Shown here in pieces: positions 20,898 to 30,797 of a DNA stretch of 64,000 bases. Source of the stretch: Sporobolomyces roseus (taxonomy: Eukaryota > Basidiomycota > Microbotryomycetes > Sporidiobolales > Sporidiobolaceae); NCBI GenBank assembly GCA_016617785.1, contig JADILM010000002.1:1736001-1800000 (forward strand). The letters run 5' to 3'. Position numbers and translations under genes: made by a program. Numbering within the stretch: the first letter of the stretch is position 1; each line of letters begins with the position of its first letter. The notes under the pieces are model-generated. The model was not told the DNA's origin and did not search any database. It was given only the letters and a program-made list of their open reading frames with translations.

Positions 20898-22769
20898 ATG
20901 TGAGTAAAGTCGAATTCTCCTACGAAGAGCTGCACTGATACTCCCTCTCCTTCTCTTCGGTTCCCTCTGCTCGCCTCCCCTCATCCATCATCCTCTCCCT
21001 CTCTTCGCGCAATGGACACATAATGTAGGGTTGCCAAGATCGCTCTCGTTTACTACACTCTCTGTTAGTCCCTTCTCTTCCTCCCTTAGCTCTCAATAAC
21101 TAACTAACTAAGTAACCCTTCCTTTGTGATTTTAAAGATGGTCACGTTTCGACCCTCGCACTCGCTATGGCTGAAGCTGCCAAAGCTACTGGTGCAGAAG
21201 TTGATATTTACCGAGTTAGGCTTCACTTGTCTCATGTTCGGAGAAAGGAGCGAGTGTTCATGTTGAAAGGTTTTCTCGACCGATAATAGTTCCCTGAAAT
21301 TCTTTCGGATGAAGTTCGTGGAAAGATGCACGCTGGTGTGAGTTCAATCCTTCGCTCTGATCTAGCTCAATGCGGGACTGATTGAACTTTCGAGTGGTTG
21401 CGCGCAGCCTCACCTCGATTACCCCGAAATCACTCCCGACGATTTAGTCAAGTACGATGGATTCATCTTTGGATTCGGAACAAGGTACGGTCGTGCTCCT
21501 GCTGCCGCTTCCGCCTTCTTCGACCAAAGTAAGCTATACTCTCACATCGCAGTCGGAGCCGAAGAATACTGACTTGGTTTTGCCAATTTTCTAGCTGGTG
21601 GACTCTGGGCTAAGGGTGCGCTCTTCGGAAAGATGGCTACTGTCTTCACTTCGACCGCTTCTGTACGTTCTCATACATTACAGACTAGGATCGAGTAGCT
21701 AAACCTGTTTCGATTCTCCAATTCTTAGCAACACGGAGGACAAGAGACCACTGCTCTTACCAGTACGATTCGAACCCTCTCAGCTCTCGTCCGTTTGGAA
21801 CTTGATCTGATATCTTCGAGTTGTGCAGCCATCCCCTTCTTCGCTCACCACGGAATCATTTTCGTTCCTTCCGGATTCGCCGCTCCCGAACTCAACGATC
21901 TCGGTGAAATCGTTGGTGGTTCAGCTTACGGTGCTGCTGCCATCGCCGGTGGTGACGGATCTCGTCAAGTTACCGAAAAGGAACTCGCTATTGCCAAGTA
22001 CGCCTCTCTCTCCCTCCTACTTTGCGAGATTCTTTCGTGCTCATCTCGTTAGTTTGAGCGAATAGGAACCAAGGTACCACTTTCGCCAAGACTGTTGGAC
22101 AATTCGTTGCTGGTAAACAGTAAGTCAACCTTGATCAATCAGAGGGCGAGGTGCAGTATGGGATTTCGCGAAGGGAAAGGGAGGGAGGGTAGATTGGAAA
22201 CAAACTCTCGCATCGCATGTTCAGATTTTGTCCGCATCCTCTCGCAATCAATCTACTCTTCCCTCTCTACGCTCGGAAGTGCCGAGCTGAAAGCAAATCT
22301 GGGTCGAAAGTGAGAGAAGATTCGAAACTGACTCGGGCTTTCTTTCCGTCGACAGCAACCTCGAGAAGGGCTCGGTCGGTCAACACACTGGAGAACCCAT
22401 CCTCGCCAAGGCTCTCCCCACCTCCGCTGTCGCTGCTACTACTGAAACCCGTGAGTCTCACACTCACTTCGTCCTCGATTTCGAAAACTCATCTCCCTCG
22501 ATTGTTTCGCAGCTGAAGCCACTGCAACCGGCTACGAGGTGACCGACAAGCAACCTACCGAGACTACCCCTGTCGTCGCAGCTACCGAGCCGACTCCCTC
22601 CGCTACCGCTCAACCTCAAGTAGTTGAACCCACTCCCTCCTCGACTACTCCCGCAACAACCGAGAAGCCCGTTGTTGCTGCTACCCCTGTCGCCGCCGCT
22701 AAGCCTCAACAGAAGAAGAAGGGTGGATTGTTTTCGTGCTGTGGAAAGTCAGAGAACTACGATCAATAG
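20898..22769 (+). CDS. Flavodoxin-fold NAD(P)H:quinone oxidoreductase (WrbA/Pst2/Ycp4 type) with CC tail
   Basis: Eleven exons give 319 residues; all junction phases close. The first two bases of the start codon (20898-20899) are separated from the G (21029) by a 129-nt intron. Downstream the sequence is VAKIALVYYTLYGHVSTLA (FMN-binding loop), GKMHAGPHLDYPEIT, FGFGTRYGRAPA, ASQHGGQETT and FAAPELNDL, a full WrbA fold of about 200 residues. The extra ~115 residues are Thr/Pro/Ala-rich and end KKKGGLFSCCGKSENYDQ. Paired cysteines after a basic run suggest palmitoylation, as known for yeast Ycp4. Pst2, Rfs1 and Ycp4 are found at eisosome membranes. The enzyme reduces quinones by two electrons, limiting oxidative stress. 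Confidence 0.93.
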
Positions 22770-23024
22770 ACACAATAGGAGGAGGGAGGGTTAAGGGGTT
22801 CTCAAAGGGTTTTCTGCTGTCGTGCATAGATAGCGCTCATTCATACTACATCGATACATCTAATGGACTGCATTTCTGTCATTCTCCGAGCGGCTTGGAT
22901 GGGAGAGGACGAAGAAGAGGAGAGAGAGAATGCAGCGGTGTTGCGTATTTTCTGAAAGCCTCGCGAGCTTGAGCTCGACTCTCCGCTACTTCCACCTCGC
23001 GAGGTCTGCCTCGTTCCAAAGTTG

Positions 23025-24067
23025 TCATAAATGTGTGTCGTTACGAGCTCTAATCAACGCTTCCTCGAAATCTACGAATCCGACCCAATCTGGTTTCTTC
23101 GTCCATCTCGTCACTTGACCTCTCCCTTCCTTCACTCCCCTTCTCGCTATTGCTATGAAGTACTTTCCATCCTCCTCTCCCAGCTCTATTAAATCGAATG
23201 ACCAGTCCTCGAGGCTCGAACCATCAAAAGATGCTTGACCGATAATCTCTTTCTCTGAGCCCAAATCAAGGTTGAAGTCGAGACGGGAAAGATCGCAGTG
23301 CAGTCCTTCGCCAGTAGCTTTGACGTACGATTCTTTCAGTGTCCAGAGTGCGAGCGAATGATGAAGTTTCGAAGAGTCCGTTGGGAGAGAATCGATAGTT
23401 GATCTTTCATTTGCGGTGAGCTAGGATTCGAGGGAGGTACATCAGCGAGAGAAAGTGAGAAGGTCAGTAAGGCGGCAGCTCACTTGTTCTCTGATTCCTT
23501 CGACAAACTCAGCTACCGTAGTTCCTTCCCAAGGATTCCGTATTCGCATCACGTCGACTCCCGTGCAATTACCCGCTCCGTCTCGCGACAGTGTTCCGAT
23601 TATGACTAAGTTTGAGTCATGTGATGTGTTGTAGTCGAAAGGGAATGCGTCAGAAGGGAAGGACGGATGGATCTGAAAATGAAAATTGTCAATTCTGCTC
23701 CGACTGAGGACTATCGAGCGCTTGTTGGGGAGCTCACAGCATAGGGGCGCCCTCTGCCTGTCTTCTCGAAGCCGAAGGACTGGAACGGCAGTCGACACCG
23801 CTCGCTCAAGACGAATCGAACGAGAAGTCTCCCGAGGAGACAGCCTGTCGGATCCCTCCGAGATCAGCACGCTTCGCACATTGATCTGGGCTGTCAAGAA
23901 GTGTGCTCACGTTGTGCGTCTCCGAGTAAGCGGTACTTGAGGACGTCTAGCTTCGTTTGTTCATCAACGAAATCGAGAAACGGTTTGAGCGAGTCATGCG
24001 GGCCCGTTGAGTTGTCTGCACGTCCATCAGGAAAACTTTGCTCGACTCGAAGTATCCGTACCTCCAT
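23025..24067 (-). CDS. LYS5: 4'-phosphopantetheinyl transferase (Lys5/NpgA type)
   Basis: Four exons (24067-23911, 23757-23738, 23672-23484, 23420-23025) give 253 residues; exon 2 is only 20 nt. Signature motifs are DYNTSHDSNLV, GVDVMRI with the Mg-binding aspartate, and WTLKESYVKATGEGL with the WxxKE...K signature. The enzyme moves phosphopantetheine from CoA to carrier domains: Lys2 aminoadipate reductase for lysine synthesis and, where present, polyketide and non-ribosomal peptide synthetases and mitochondrial ACP. The length is close to yeast Lys5. The acidic pair in GVDV is GVD rather than GVDIE, so the second acidic residue is less clear. It converges with the quinone reductase gene. 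Confidence 0.88.
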
Positions 24068-24948
24068 CCTGACGAGAGCGAAGGGCAGATGCGAGTCGAA
24101 AAGGGCGAATCGAAAGCTGTCGGCTCAACTGCGCTGAGAAAGGTCAGGCTCGGGTAGTAAGGCTTGATTAAGCTGTCTCAAACGTACGAGTGGCTCTTAC
24201 GAGGTCAGCTTGATGATGAGGAAGGGCACCGAGCGAGTTTGAGATGAAAGGTGGAAAGTCGTGAGGCGGGAACAGAGAGTAGTGTTGATGATACCGAAGC
24301 GTCTCAGAGACACTGAGTGGACGATAGTCGCCAGTGGAAGTAAGAAAGTCGGGAAGTGGTGAGAGGAAAAAGGGAAACCATCGAGAATCTCGGATTTAAA
24401 TTCCTCCTCAATCACCGATCGTCAAAATAGTTCCTGTCCTCTATCAACGAGTAGATTCATCTGAGACTCGAACAAAGAGTGATTCCAGACAACGGAGCCA
24501 GGCAAGGACAGAGAAGCAGACTCGCGAGGAAGCAAAATCGATTTCGCTAACTCGCTTGAGTTACGCTCGATCGACAATGTCTTTCCCTCTCGCTCCACAT
24601 CGCAGCAATCTCAGTCTCAATAGATCCAGCGAATCAGCCGGCGTCGTGGAGAGCCGGCATAAATATGTATTTCAAGAGAGTTCCCTTCCCCTACTCTCCA
24701 ATTTCGATCCTTCCGAGGGAGGTGTAAAGCTTGAGGGTTGGGAGTGGGCCGAGGGTGAAGGAGAGATGAATGAGAGCGATAGAAAGGACTGTTTGTTGAT
24801 GGTACAGGGTGTAGGGCAGCTTGTCGAGTGGACGGGGTGGGGAAAGCGTAAATCAAAGAAAGCTGATGGACGAAGGAGCTGGAGGATCATGGACTGCATG
24901 CTAAGGTGGAGGCAGAAGAATGAGGAAAGAGTAGGTCGATGTAGAGGA
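24068..24948. other. Intergenic region between LYS5 and F-box gene 2
   Basis: It contains the LYS5 promoter on the left and the 3' flank of F-box gene 2 on the right. An open plus-strand frame overlaps this region and runs into F-box gene 2 on the opposite strand. It is antisense and has no coding resemblance. Nothing else is supported. Confidence 0.4.
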
Positions 24949-26217
24949 TTAATTCGACTGTTCAAGTTGAGCGGGATTGATGACACCGTCAGAATCTGTA
25001 AGCAAGAGATAGCTCCGGTCAGCGCTGGGATCGGAAACAGACGGAGCACGCAGAGTCTCGTACCTTTCATCGAGATCCTCCCATGTGGCGCTCGTCGAGA
25101 CATGCCTGAACCACTTTTTTGGATCCGCTGTCGACGCCCACAGAATCAATGGGTAATCCATTCCAGTCGCGATTTCGTCCGGATACAAACCTTCGAGGTA
25201 GTGGCAAGGGCCTCGCGACACAGACATTTGAAGTACAGGAATCAGGGTGTAGTCGTTGAAGCAGATCTGTCTCGATTGGAATCTTTCGAGTTGAGGAGGG
25301 AAAGAGGCAAGAACGGCATCGAGTGCGGAAGGCGAGTCCACGGTTCCCCCAGCTTCGATTTCCAATGTGCGTAGCGATAAAAGTCGGGGGAGACGAGAGA
25401 TCAGATACGCGAAGGTTGATGCGGCACTTCGAGCTCGCAAAGTGATCGTGAGAGTTCTGAGGTTTGAGCATGTTGTGAGCCACGAGAAGGCGAGATCCTC
25501 CGCCGCGGACTTGTAAAGGACGCATTCGAGAAGTGATTCGGTGTCGAAGGAGGAAAGGAAGGATTGAACGAGTAGTGGCGATTCGGCTGAATAACTTCTC
25601 CAGTACAGTCCGAGATGCTGGGCTTGAAACGGTACTGTCCGACGAACGATTGGAGCTACGACGGAGGGGTCGAGTCCCAGACTTTTGACAATTAGTCGGA
25701 AAGCGTGCAAAGAAGTGAAGCCGTTTGCGAAAGCTGAGGCGAGATCTGCTGTCCAGATCAGCTTGCGTCTGACCACGATCGAGATCGCTTCAAGTCGAGG
25801 GAGTGTAGCTGCTGTCCGACAGACCATGGATAATCCTCTATCGGAGGGGCCCTCCACGTCGAGCGAAAGAAGACCGATCAACAGAGATAATAGGCTGTTG
25901 ACCCTTCTCAGCTTCCGTTCCCCGACCTCGTCCTCCTCCTCGATCGGATCTTCAGAAGAGAACGTTAACTCTAGGTTCTTGGGGAGCAAAGGAAGATTAG
26001 GATGAAGATTGACGTGAGCGAGGAGAGAATCGACAGATGTAGCCTCGATCCTAAGGCTCCTCCAGCGTAGAGCTCGGCCGACCGAGTACCACACACGACT
26101 GACGAGTGACATAGCTTTGCCGATATCCACAGCCTCGCGACAGTCGCAGCGAACGGGAGCGCAAAGGTGGGAAGCGATTTCCGAGACGATTTCGATGGGG
26201 AGGGAAGGAATCGGCAT
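24949..26217 (-). CDS. F-box protein, paralog 2
   Basis: It starts MPIPSLPIEIVSEIASHL with an F-box continuing MSLVSRVWYSVGRALRW. Up to 422 residues if read as one exon. A likely terminal intron (donor GTACGAG after TWEDLDER, acceptor CTTACAG near 25000) would end the protein two codons later, mirroring the terminal intron of paralogs 1 and 4, so the last ~30 residues are doubtful. The middle is Leu-rich (LPRLEAISI, CSNLRTLTI, LLSLRTLEI) and probably folds as degenerate LRRs. It is more diverged from paralogs 1 and 4 than they are from each other. It lies 850 bp downstream of MYND gene B on the same strand. Confidence 0.83.
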   Translation of the reverse strand: MPIPSLPIEIVSEIASHLCAPVRCDCREAVDIGKAMSLVSRVWYSVGRALRWRSLRIEATSVDSLLAHVNLHPNLPLLPKNLELTFSSEDPIEEEDEVGERKLRRVNSLLSLLIGLLSLDVEGPSDRGLSMVCRTAATLPRLEAISIVVRRKLIWTADLASAFANGFTSLHAFRLIVKSLGLDPSVVAPIVRRTVPFQAQHLGLYWRSYSAESPLLVQSFLSSFDTESLLECVLYKSAAEDLAFSWLTTCSNLRTLTITLRARSAASTFAYLISRLPRLLSLRTLEIEAGGTVDSPSALDAVLASFPPQLERFQSRQICFNDYTLIPVLQMSVSRGPCHYLEGLYPDEIATGMDYPLILWASTADPKKWFRHVSTSATWEDLDERYETLRAPSVSDPSADRSYLLLTDSDGVINPAQLEQSN

Positions 26218-27067
26218 GTCGAGGGAACAGGAGAGGTAGAGAATTTGTGAGTAGTAGGATGAGAGATCGAGCGATGCAGGGAAAGGGCGAGAGAGAGCGT
26301 CACGAATCGGGATTTGGTCGAAAGGAGCGAGAAGAGGAGGAAGGAGGACGCTGCAAACACCCAGATGATCAGCTCAAATCACAGTACGGGATACATATAG
26401 CTATTCAGTGCTTACAGAAGCTAGCAACGAGGCTATACGTTGCTATTCGAGTCGAGGTGAAGTCGAGGCGAGTTGCGTCAAAGGTCGATTCCACGTCTCT
26501 GTTCGAGATTGAAGAGCGTGAAGTACCTGAGGGGCGGTCTCTTGGGGGTTCTGAGCTGGTCTAACTTGTATCTAACTGAATCCGAGTGTCGTGTGAATGG
26601 CTAAAAGTCAACTCGTAGCGTTTCATCTCTCTTTCAGTTTCGACCTCTTCACACTTCCTTTACTGCTTCAAGGGATTGCTCTGAGTCAAGATTCACTTTG
26701 TATCAAGCTCTAGATGAAGTAGCGATCATCCTCTGCTGCTTTGTCGTTAGCTTTCGCTTCGTTGATCGATTCTCACCCCTCATCGGCTCTGCGCTGTCTC
26801 TCGAATCGACCGTTCGTGAAAGAGAGTGGACATATACATCTCGTAGAGCAGTGACCTTGGATGAACTGGGGACCGACTACCACTGCCACACTCGTTCGCA
26901 ATCTGTCAACTTCCGAGCAGCGGTCTCGCTTACGCTTGTTGTCATTGTCTAGCGAGCGAGATCTCTTCAAGCTTCAAGCGAAAGAACCAGACAAATTTTC
27001 ACACTAGAAGGATGTAAAGGTTCGATACAGCCCGCAGAAATCCGAGCCCGCCTCCCACTTCCACGAT
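26218..27067 (-). promoter_or_regulatory. Upstream region and leader of F-box gene 2
   Basis: Read on the minus strand, it carries the family leader intron (26415-26351, 65 nt) and, at 26652-26586, the purine-rich block with GAAAGAGAGATGAAACG and CCATTCACACGACAC. These are shared with the regions before F-box genes 1 and 4. The part from 26700 to 27067 shows no recognisable content. Confidence 0.5.
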
Positions 27068-28136
27068 TCACACATTACTGACGCCTCCTGCTCGTAAACC
27101 ACTATATCGATTCCGTTCAGCTCCGAGGTGACCGCCAAAGCTTGTCAACTTGTACCCGAGTTCATAGAGAAGTGAAGGGAGGTAAACGTCCATGATCGTC
27201 GGCACGATTTCGGGATTGGCCTCAAAAATGGTCCCTTGTGCGAGTAGTTTCAACTTGTTGAGAGCGTACGAGACCGAGGCGTAGTTTTCGCTGTAACCAG
27301 GTGCCTCAGGCGAGCTTGCCCCGCGTTGGAAGACGACGACGATAGCGATGATGTTCAGCATTCTGTGCTGAAATTCTGCGTACCATGATGAATTCGAGTA
27401 ATCGGATAACTTGACGAAGTGTGAAGTTTCGGAGAAGGCAAGACGTCCGAGGGGGTCCGATTCGACCAATCTGCGATGATCATCGTAGGAGATTCCGTGG
27501 AGGAAGGCGCCGGAACTGATCTTGATACTGAAGAAGGCGGCACGATAATCGCGCACGAGTACTTGATGCATTGCGACGGATGGACCTGCCCTCTCCTCCA
27601 AGGTTTCGAGCACTTTCTGTGCTGACGGCGCAAGTTCAGAGTCGTTTGCGCTCTGTCTAGGAAAAGATAGAGCATCGCACCTTGAATAGACTCGCTTCAC
27701 CACCAGCGCGTCTAGAATGCTTGGCCCAGAGCTCTGCGTTGGGTAGACGTTCCCTCAAACCTTTGATCCAGGTGGTCATGCCTTTCTTTCCTCGATAAAG
27801 TTTTGTGCTCGTAGCAACCATTTCGTCGATCTCCTTGCGCTTTAGCGAGGGCCACGTGAAGCTTCCTCCACACACTCTTCTGTGCGTGCTCCAGATCTGA
27901 AGGAGGAGGACACAAGAGAAGCGAGGGGTAGAAGGGACAGAATCTAAATCATCAGCTCATATATCGTGATTCGAGGGGAAGATGGCACGTACGAGCTTCT
28001 GATGATCAATTGAGCAAAAGTACATCCAATCGACTCCACCCTTCGCACAGCTCGAACAGCGAGTTGATGATTCTTTCCCACAAACGACACATTCTCCGAG
28101 AGCCGAGGGAGTAACGGTAGAAGTCGAGGTGGACAT
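27068..28136 (-). CDS. MYND zinc-finger protein, paralog B
   Basis: Exon 1 (28136-27993, 144 nt), exon 2 (27896-27681, 216 nt) and exon 3 (27652-27068) give 314 residues. The MYND ligands are intact: CVVCG, CSSC, FCSIDH, IWSTHRRVC. The C-terminal domain shares ESDPLGRLAF, 'SSWYAEFQHRM' and DVYLPSLLYEL with its paralogs. The third exon joins in frame only through a 28-nt intron (27680-27653), unusually short. The alternative is a small deletion that removed intron bases or caused a frameshift, which would make the copy non-functional or reliant on a different splice. Exons 1 and 2 have the same lengths as in paralog A. Confidence 0.72.
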
Positions 28137-28255
28137 GTTGAGAGTCTCTGGGTGTAGTGTAGTTGTTACTGAGAGGTTTGAGCGAATGAGATATGAAAGT
28201 GAAGGGAAGGAGGGAGAGAGAAGGGAGAAGAGAAGGGAAAGTGAACAACTCTTCA

Positions 28256-28270
28256 CCGCGGAGTCCGTTC
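28256..28270 (-). promoter_or_regulatory. CCGCGG element upstream of MYND gene B (diverged)
   Basis: On the minus strand it reads GAACGGACTCCGCGG, ending 120 bp before the ATG at 28136. It lacks the TTT of the form seen before genes A, C and D but keeps GGACT and CCGCGG. The rest of 28137-28620 shows a pyrimidine tract next to the start and otherwise nothing recognisable. Confidence 0.4.
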
Positions 28271-28620
28271 AACTTTCAGCAACGGCGAGAACAAACCTGC
28301 GGTGATACCGACGACGCAAAACAGAGACTCGTGGTCGAGAGAAAGAAAGCGAAAGATTCGTCCTCGATACTGGCCAGGTTTCGCAAGTTTCGCAAGTTTA
28401 AGACGGCACAGACGCTCCGTGAATCCTTCCCTGTCGTAGTAGGATTCGGAATTTTGTGTGCCTCACCTCTTTGACTCTGCAAGGTAGGGATGAGTTCAAG
28501 CGATTCGGGAAGTACAAGCGTTACATATTTCGAGAATCTTTTTAATGGCTACCCTCTCCCGCTCCTCTGTCTTCCTACCTCCGCATATCTGACGAAACAG
28601 TCATTCTGATGTCTCTCCAT

Positions 28621-29632
28621 CTACACCTTCGTTAAAGGCTTTTCCGAGGTCTTCTCCACTCCGACAAATCTGAGAATTCCCGGAATGTACTTTTCGCTAA
28701 TCGCTTTCGCAATGTCCGGGCTGAATTGCGTAATCGAGTCTCGTGCGAGAGTAGTGAGCTCATTCATAGAGTGTTGGAAGAAGTCGACTGCCTCTTGAAA
28801 GGATTCCGTCTTGGGAGGTTTCGACCGATGGAGGAGGAGAAGCAAGACAGGAATGAGAAGGAGTGATCTATGCTGGAACTCAGAGTACCAAGAACTCTCT
28901 GTGTAGTCCATGAGTTCAATGAGATGTTGGTGCTGGGCGTAAGCGAGGAAGCCGAGGGGATCTTTGCGGACGAGGTTTTGGAAATCGACAACACGATTGC
29001 TCGAGACGAGGCGAGGATTGCTGGCGATTCTGATGTCGAAAGCGTTCCAACGGTGTTGCTGTAACGCTCCTTGATTTTGAAGGCAGGGTTCACCCTCTCG
29101 CTCGAGCAGCTTCGTTGCGGTCTGTTCTTTTTGCCAATCAGTCGAGCGCACGAAAAGAAGAAGCGACCATTGAGCGCACCTCGAATACCTCGTTGGCATT
29201 CATCGGTACTACGACTTCTCCTCTCGCTACACGAGTTGCTCGTGTACCCTCGTAATATAGGTTTGTCCACGTCGTCAGGCCTCCCTCCTGATCTCGAATC
29301 GGTTTCTTGTACAAATCGAGCATTTCATCTCGTTCTTTGGGTGTGAGCGCAGGCCATCGGAACGATCCCCCACAAACTCGTTTGTGTGCACTCCAGATCT
29401 GTGAGAAGGCGAGATGAGGGAACGAAGGGAGACAGTGTTAGCAAACGTCGATATTTGACTCAATTCGAAACTGAGAAAGGCCACTTACAAGACTCTGATG
29501 CTCTTTGGAACAGATATACATCCAATCGACTCCACCTTTTGCGCAGCTTGAACAACGAGTTGATGATTTTTTCCCACAAACAACACATTCTCCCAAAGCC
29601 GAGGGAGGAGCAGAGGAAGTCGAGGTGGACAT
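28621..29632 (-). CDS. MYND zinc-finger protein, paralog C
   Basis: Exon 1 (29632-29489, 144 nt), exon 2 (29398-29180) and exon 3 (29121-28621) give 287 residues. The finger is complete: CVVCG, CSSC, ICSKEH, IWSAHKRVC. Exon 3 opens TATKLLEREGEP, aligning with VATRTLEKDAG of paralog A, then RKDPLGFLAY, 'SSWYSEFQHRS' and ARDSITQ. Splice phase is zero at both introns, as in all four paralogs. It lies upstream of MYND gene B on the same strand, with no F-box gene between them, so either an F-box copy was lost or this copy arose by tandem duplication. Confidence 0.83.
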
Positions 29633-29756
29633 GCGGAGAGTCGAGATAGTTAGCAGAGTCGAGACCGAGTTAAAGAAGTGGGTGAAGTGAGAAAGTGAGG
29701 AGAAGGAGAAAGAGAGAAAGAGAAGGAGGGAAAGAGAGAAAGTTGACAATCTCGCA

Positions 29757-29771
29757 CCGCGGAAAGTCCGG
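29757..29771 (-). promoter_or_regulatory. Conserved CCGCGG promoter element upstream of MYND gene C
   Basis: On the minus strand it reads CCGGACTTTCCGCGG and lies 125 bp before the ATG at 29632. The flanking GGTCGACCGG is also shared with gene A (GTCGACCGG). Between the element and the ATG is a CT-rich tract. The stretch 29772-30087 beyond it holds no recognisable gene. Confidence 0.5.
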
Positions 29772-30087
29772 TCGACCCCTAGACTCGACAGCGACGACGG
29801 GTCACAGAGAGTAATAGCACTCATTTTGAAACGCAATCGGCGAGAGTGCGGTCGTGAAGCTGTTAGGAATCGTGCAGGGTTTTCGCTCCATCTCGTCAAA
29901 CGAGAATTCACAAGAGCGAGGCAGCTATCCGAGCCTATTGAGATGGAAGTTAAGTGCAATTGAAGAGTAGTACAACAAGCAAAAAGGTAAAGCGGCAAAA
30001 CGATTTGGAGGGGTATACGCACAAAAACAGCAAGGTAACAATCTCGAGAATCCTTCTTCCTCCTTCTCCCACATCACCTCCTCCGAC

Positions 30088-30708
30088 TCAAGCCTTCTCT
30101 TTCCCCTTGTTCTTCTTTTTATCCTTCTTCTTCCCTCCCTCGGTGGCCCCATCCTTCCCTCCTCCCGATTTCTCCATTTGAGCCTGTTGTTGTTTCTCCA
30201 ATTCTTTCTCCTCATCCACCGCATAATCCATTGGGTTCTCGAATCCCCTCCTAGCTCGACTGATCTCTTCTTGCATGAACAACAACTCGTCCAACCTCGC
30301 TAGTTTTTTGGGATCGTTGCGGAGGGCGAATCTGAAATCGTCTACTTTGATTTTACCTCGGTTCGAAGAGATCTTTGTTGCTTGCATGCACTACAATCAT
30401 TCGAGGGTGAGTAGAGAGAAAGGGAAGCGAGAGTGGGAGAGATGAGGAGAGATGTACGATGTCTGTAATATGATCGATTACTAGTTCTTCCATCAAAGCT
30501 ATCGTGTCTGGCGCTGAGTTGTAATCATCCCCGAATCCATACATCATTGGTCCCACTGCGCTCGATCAGGCGTCAGTTCAGGGAGAAGGGGAGAGTGAGG
30601 AAGGAGGAGAAGAGACTGACAATCTTTTGAGAATAAACCTTTCTTCAAGAGTTTCCTCGGTACTGGTTGTTTAGTCGTTGCATTCTGTTGATTCTGTGGT
30701 TGTGCCAT
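30088..30708 (-). CDS. TAF13: TFIID subunit TAF13
   Basis: Three exons (30708-30621, 30555-30458, 30390-30088) give 162 residues. The histone fold is clear: LLKKGLFSKDLGPMMYGFG, ALMEELVIDHITDI, IKVDDFRFALRNDPKK, LDELLFMQEEISRARRGFE. TAF13 pairs with TAF11 in TFIID and contacts TBP at promoters. The C-terminus adds a Gln/Glu stretch and a basic Lys-rich tail (KKKDKKKNKGKEK), longer than in animals. It is divergent from ELP2. Confidence 0.95.
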
Positions 30709-30797
30709 CCTCTTCCAATGAGTGGAAAGAAGGAGAGAGAGATTGTGGTTTTGTTGCTTGAGTTTCTTCATCTCACTTTTAGACTCTCCTCTCAACA
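30709..30797. promoter_or_regulatory. Compact divergent promoter, TAF13 / ELP2
   Basis: Only 89 bp lie between the two start codons, so both genes must share promoter elements or have very short leaders. No TATA-like element lies inside the 89 bp. A TATATATATA run sits at about 30823-30832, inside the ELP2 coding start. Confidence 0.5.

Noticed and set aside
24556..25374. Long plus-strand open frame of 272 codons
   Set aside because: It lies partly antisense to F-box gene 2, has no family resemblance or splice structure, and its open state follows from codon bias on the other strand.
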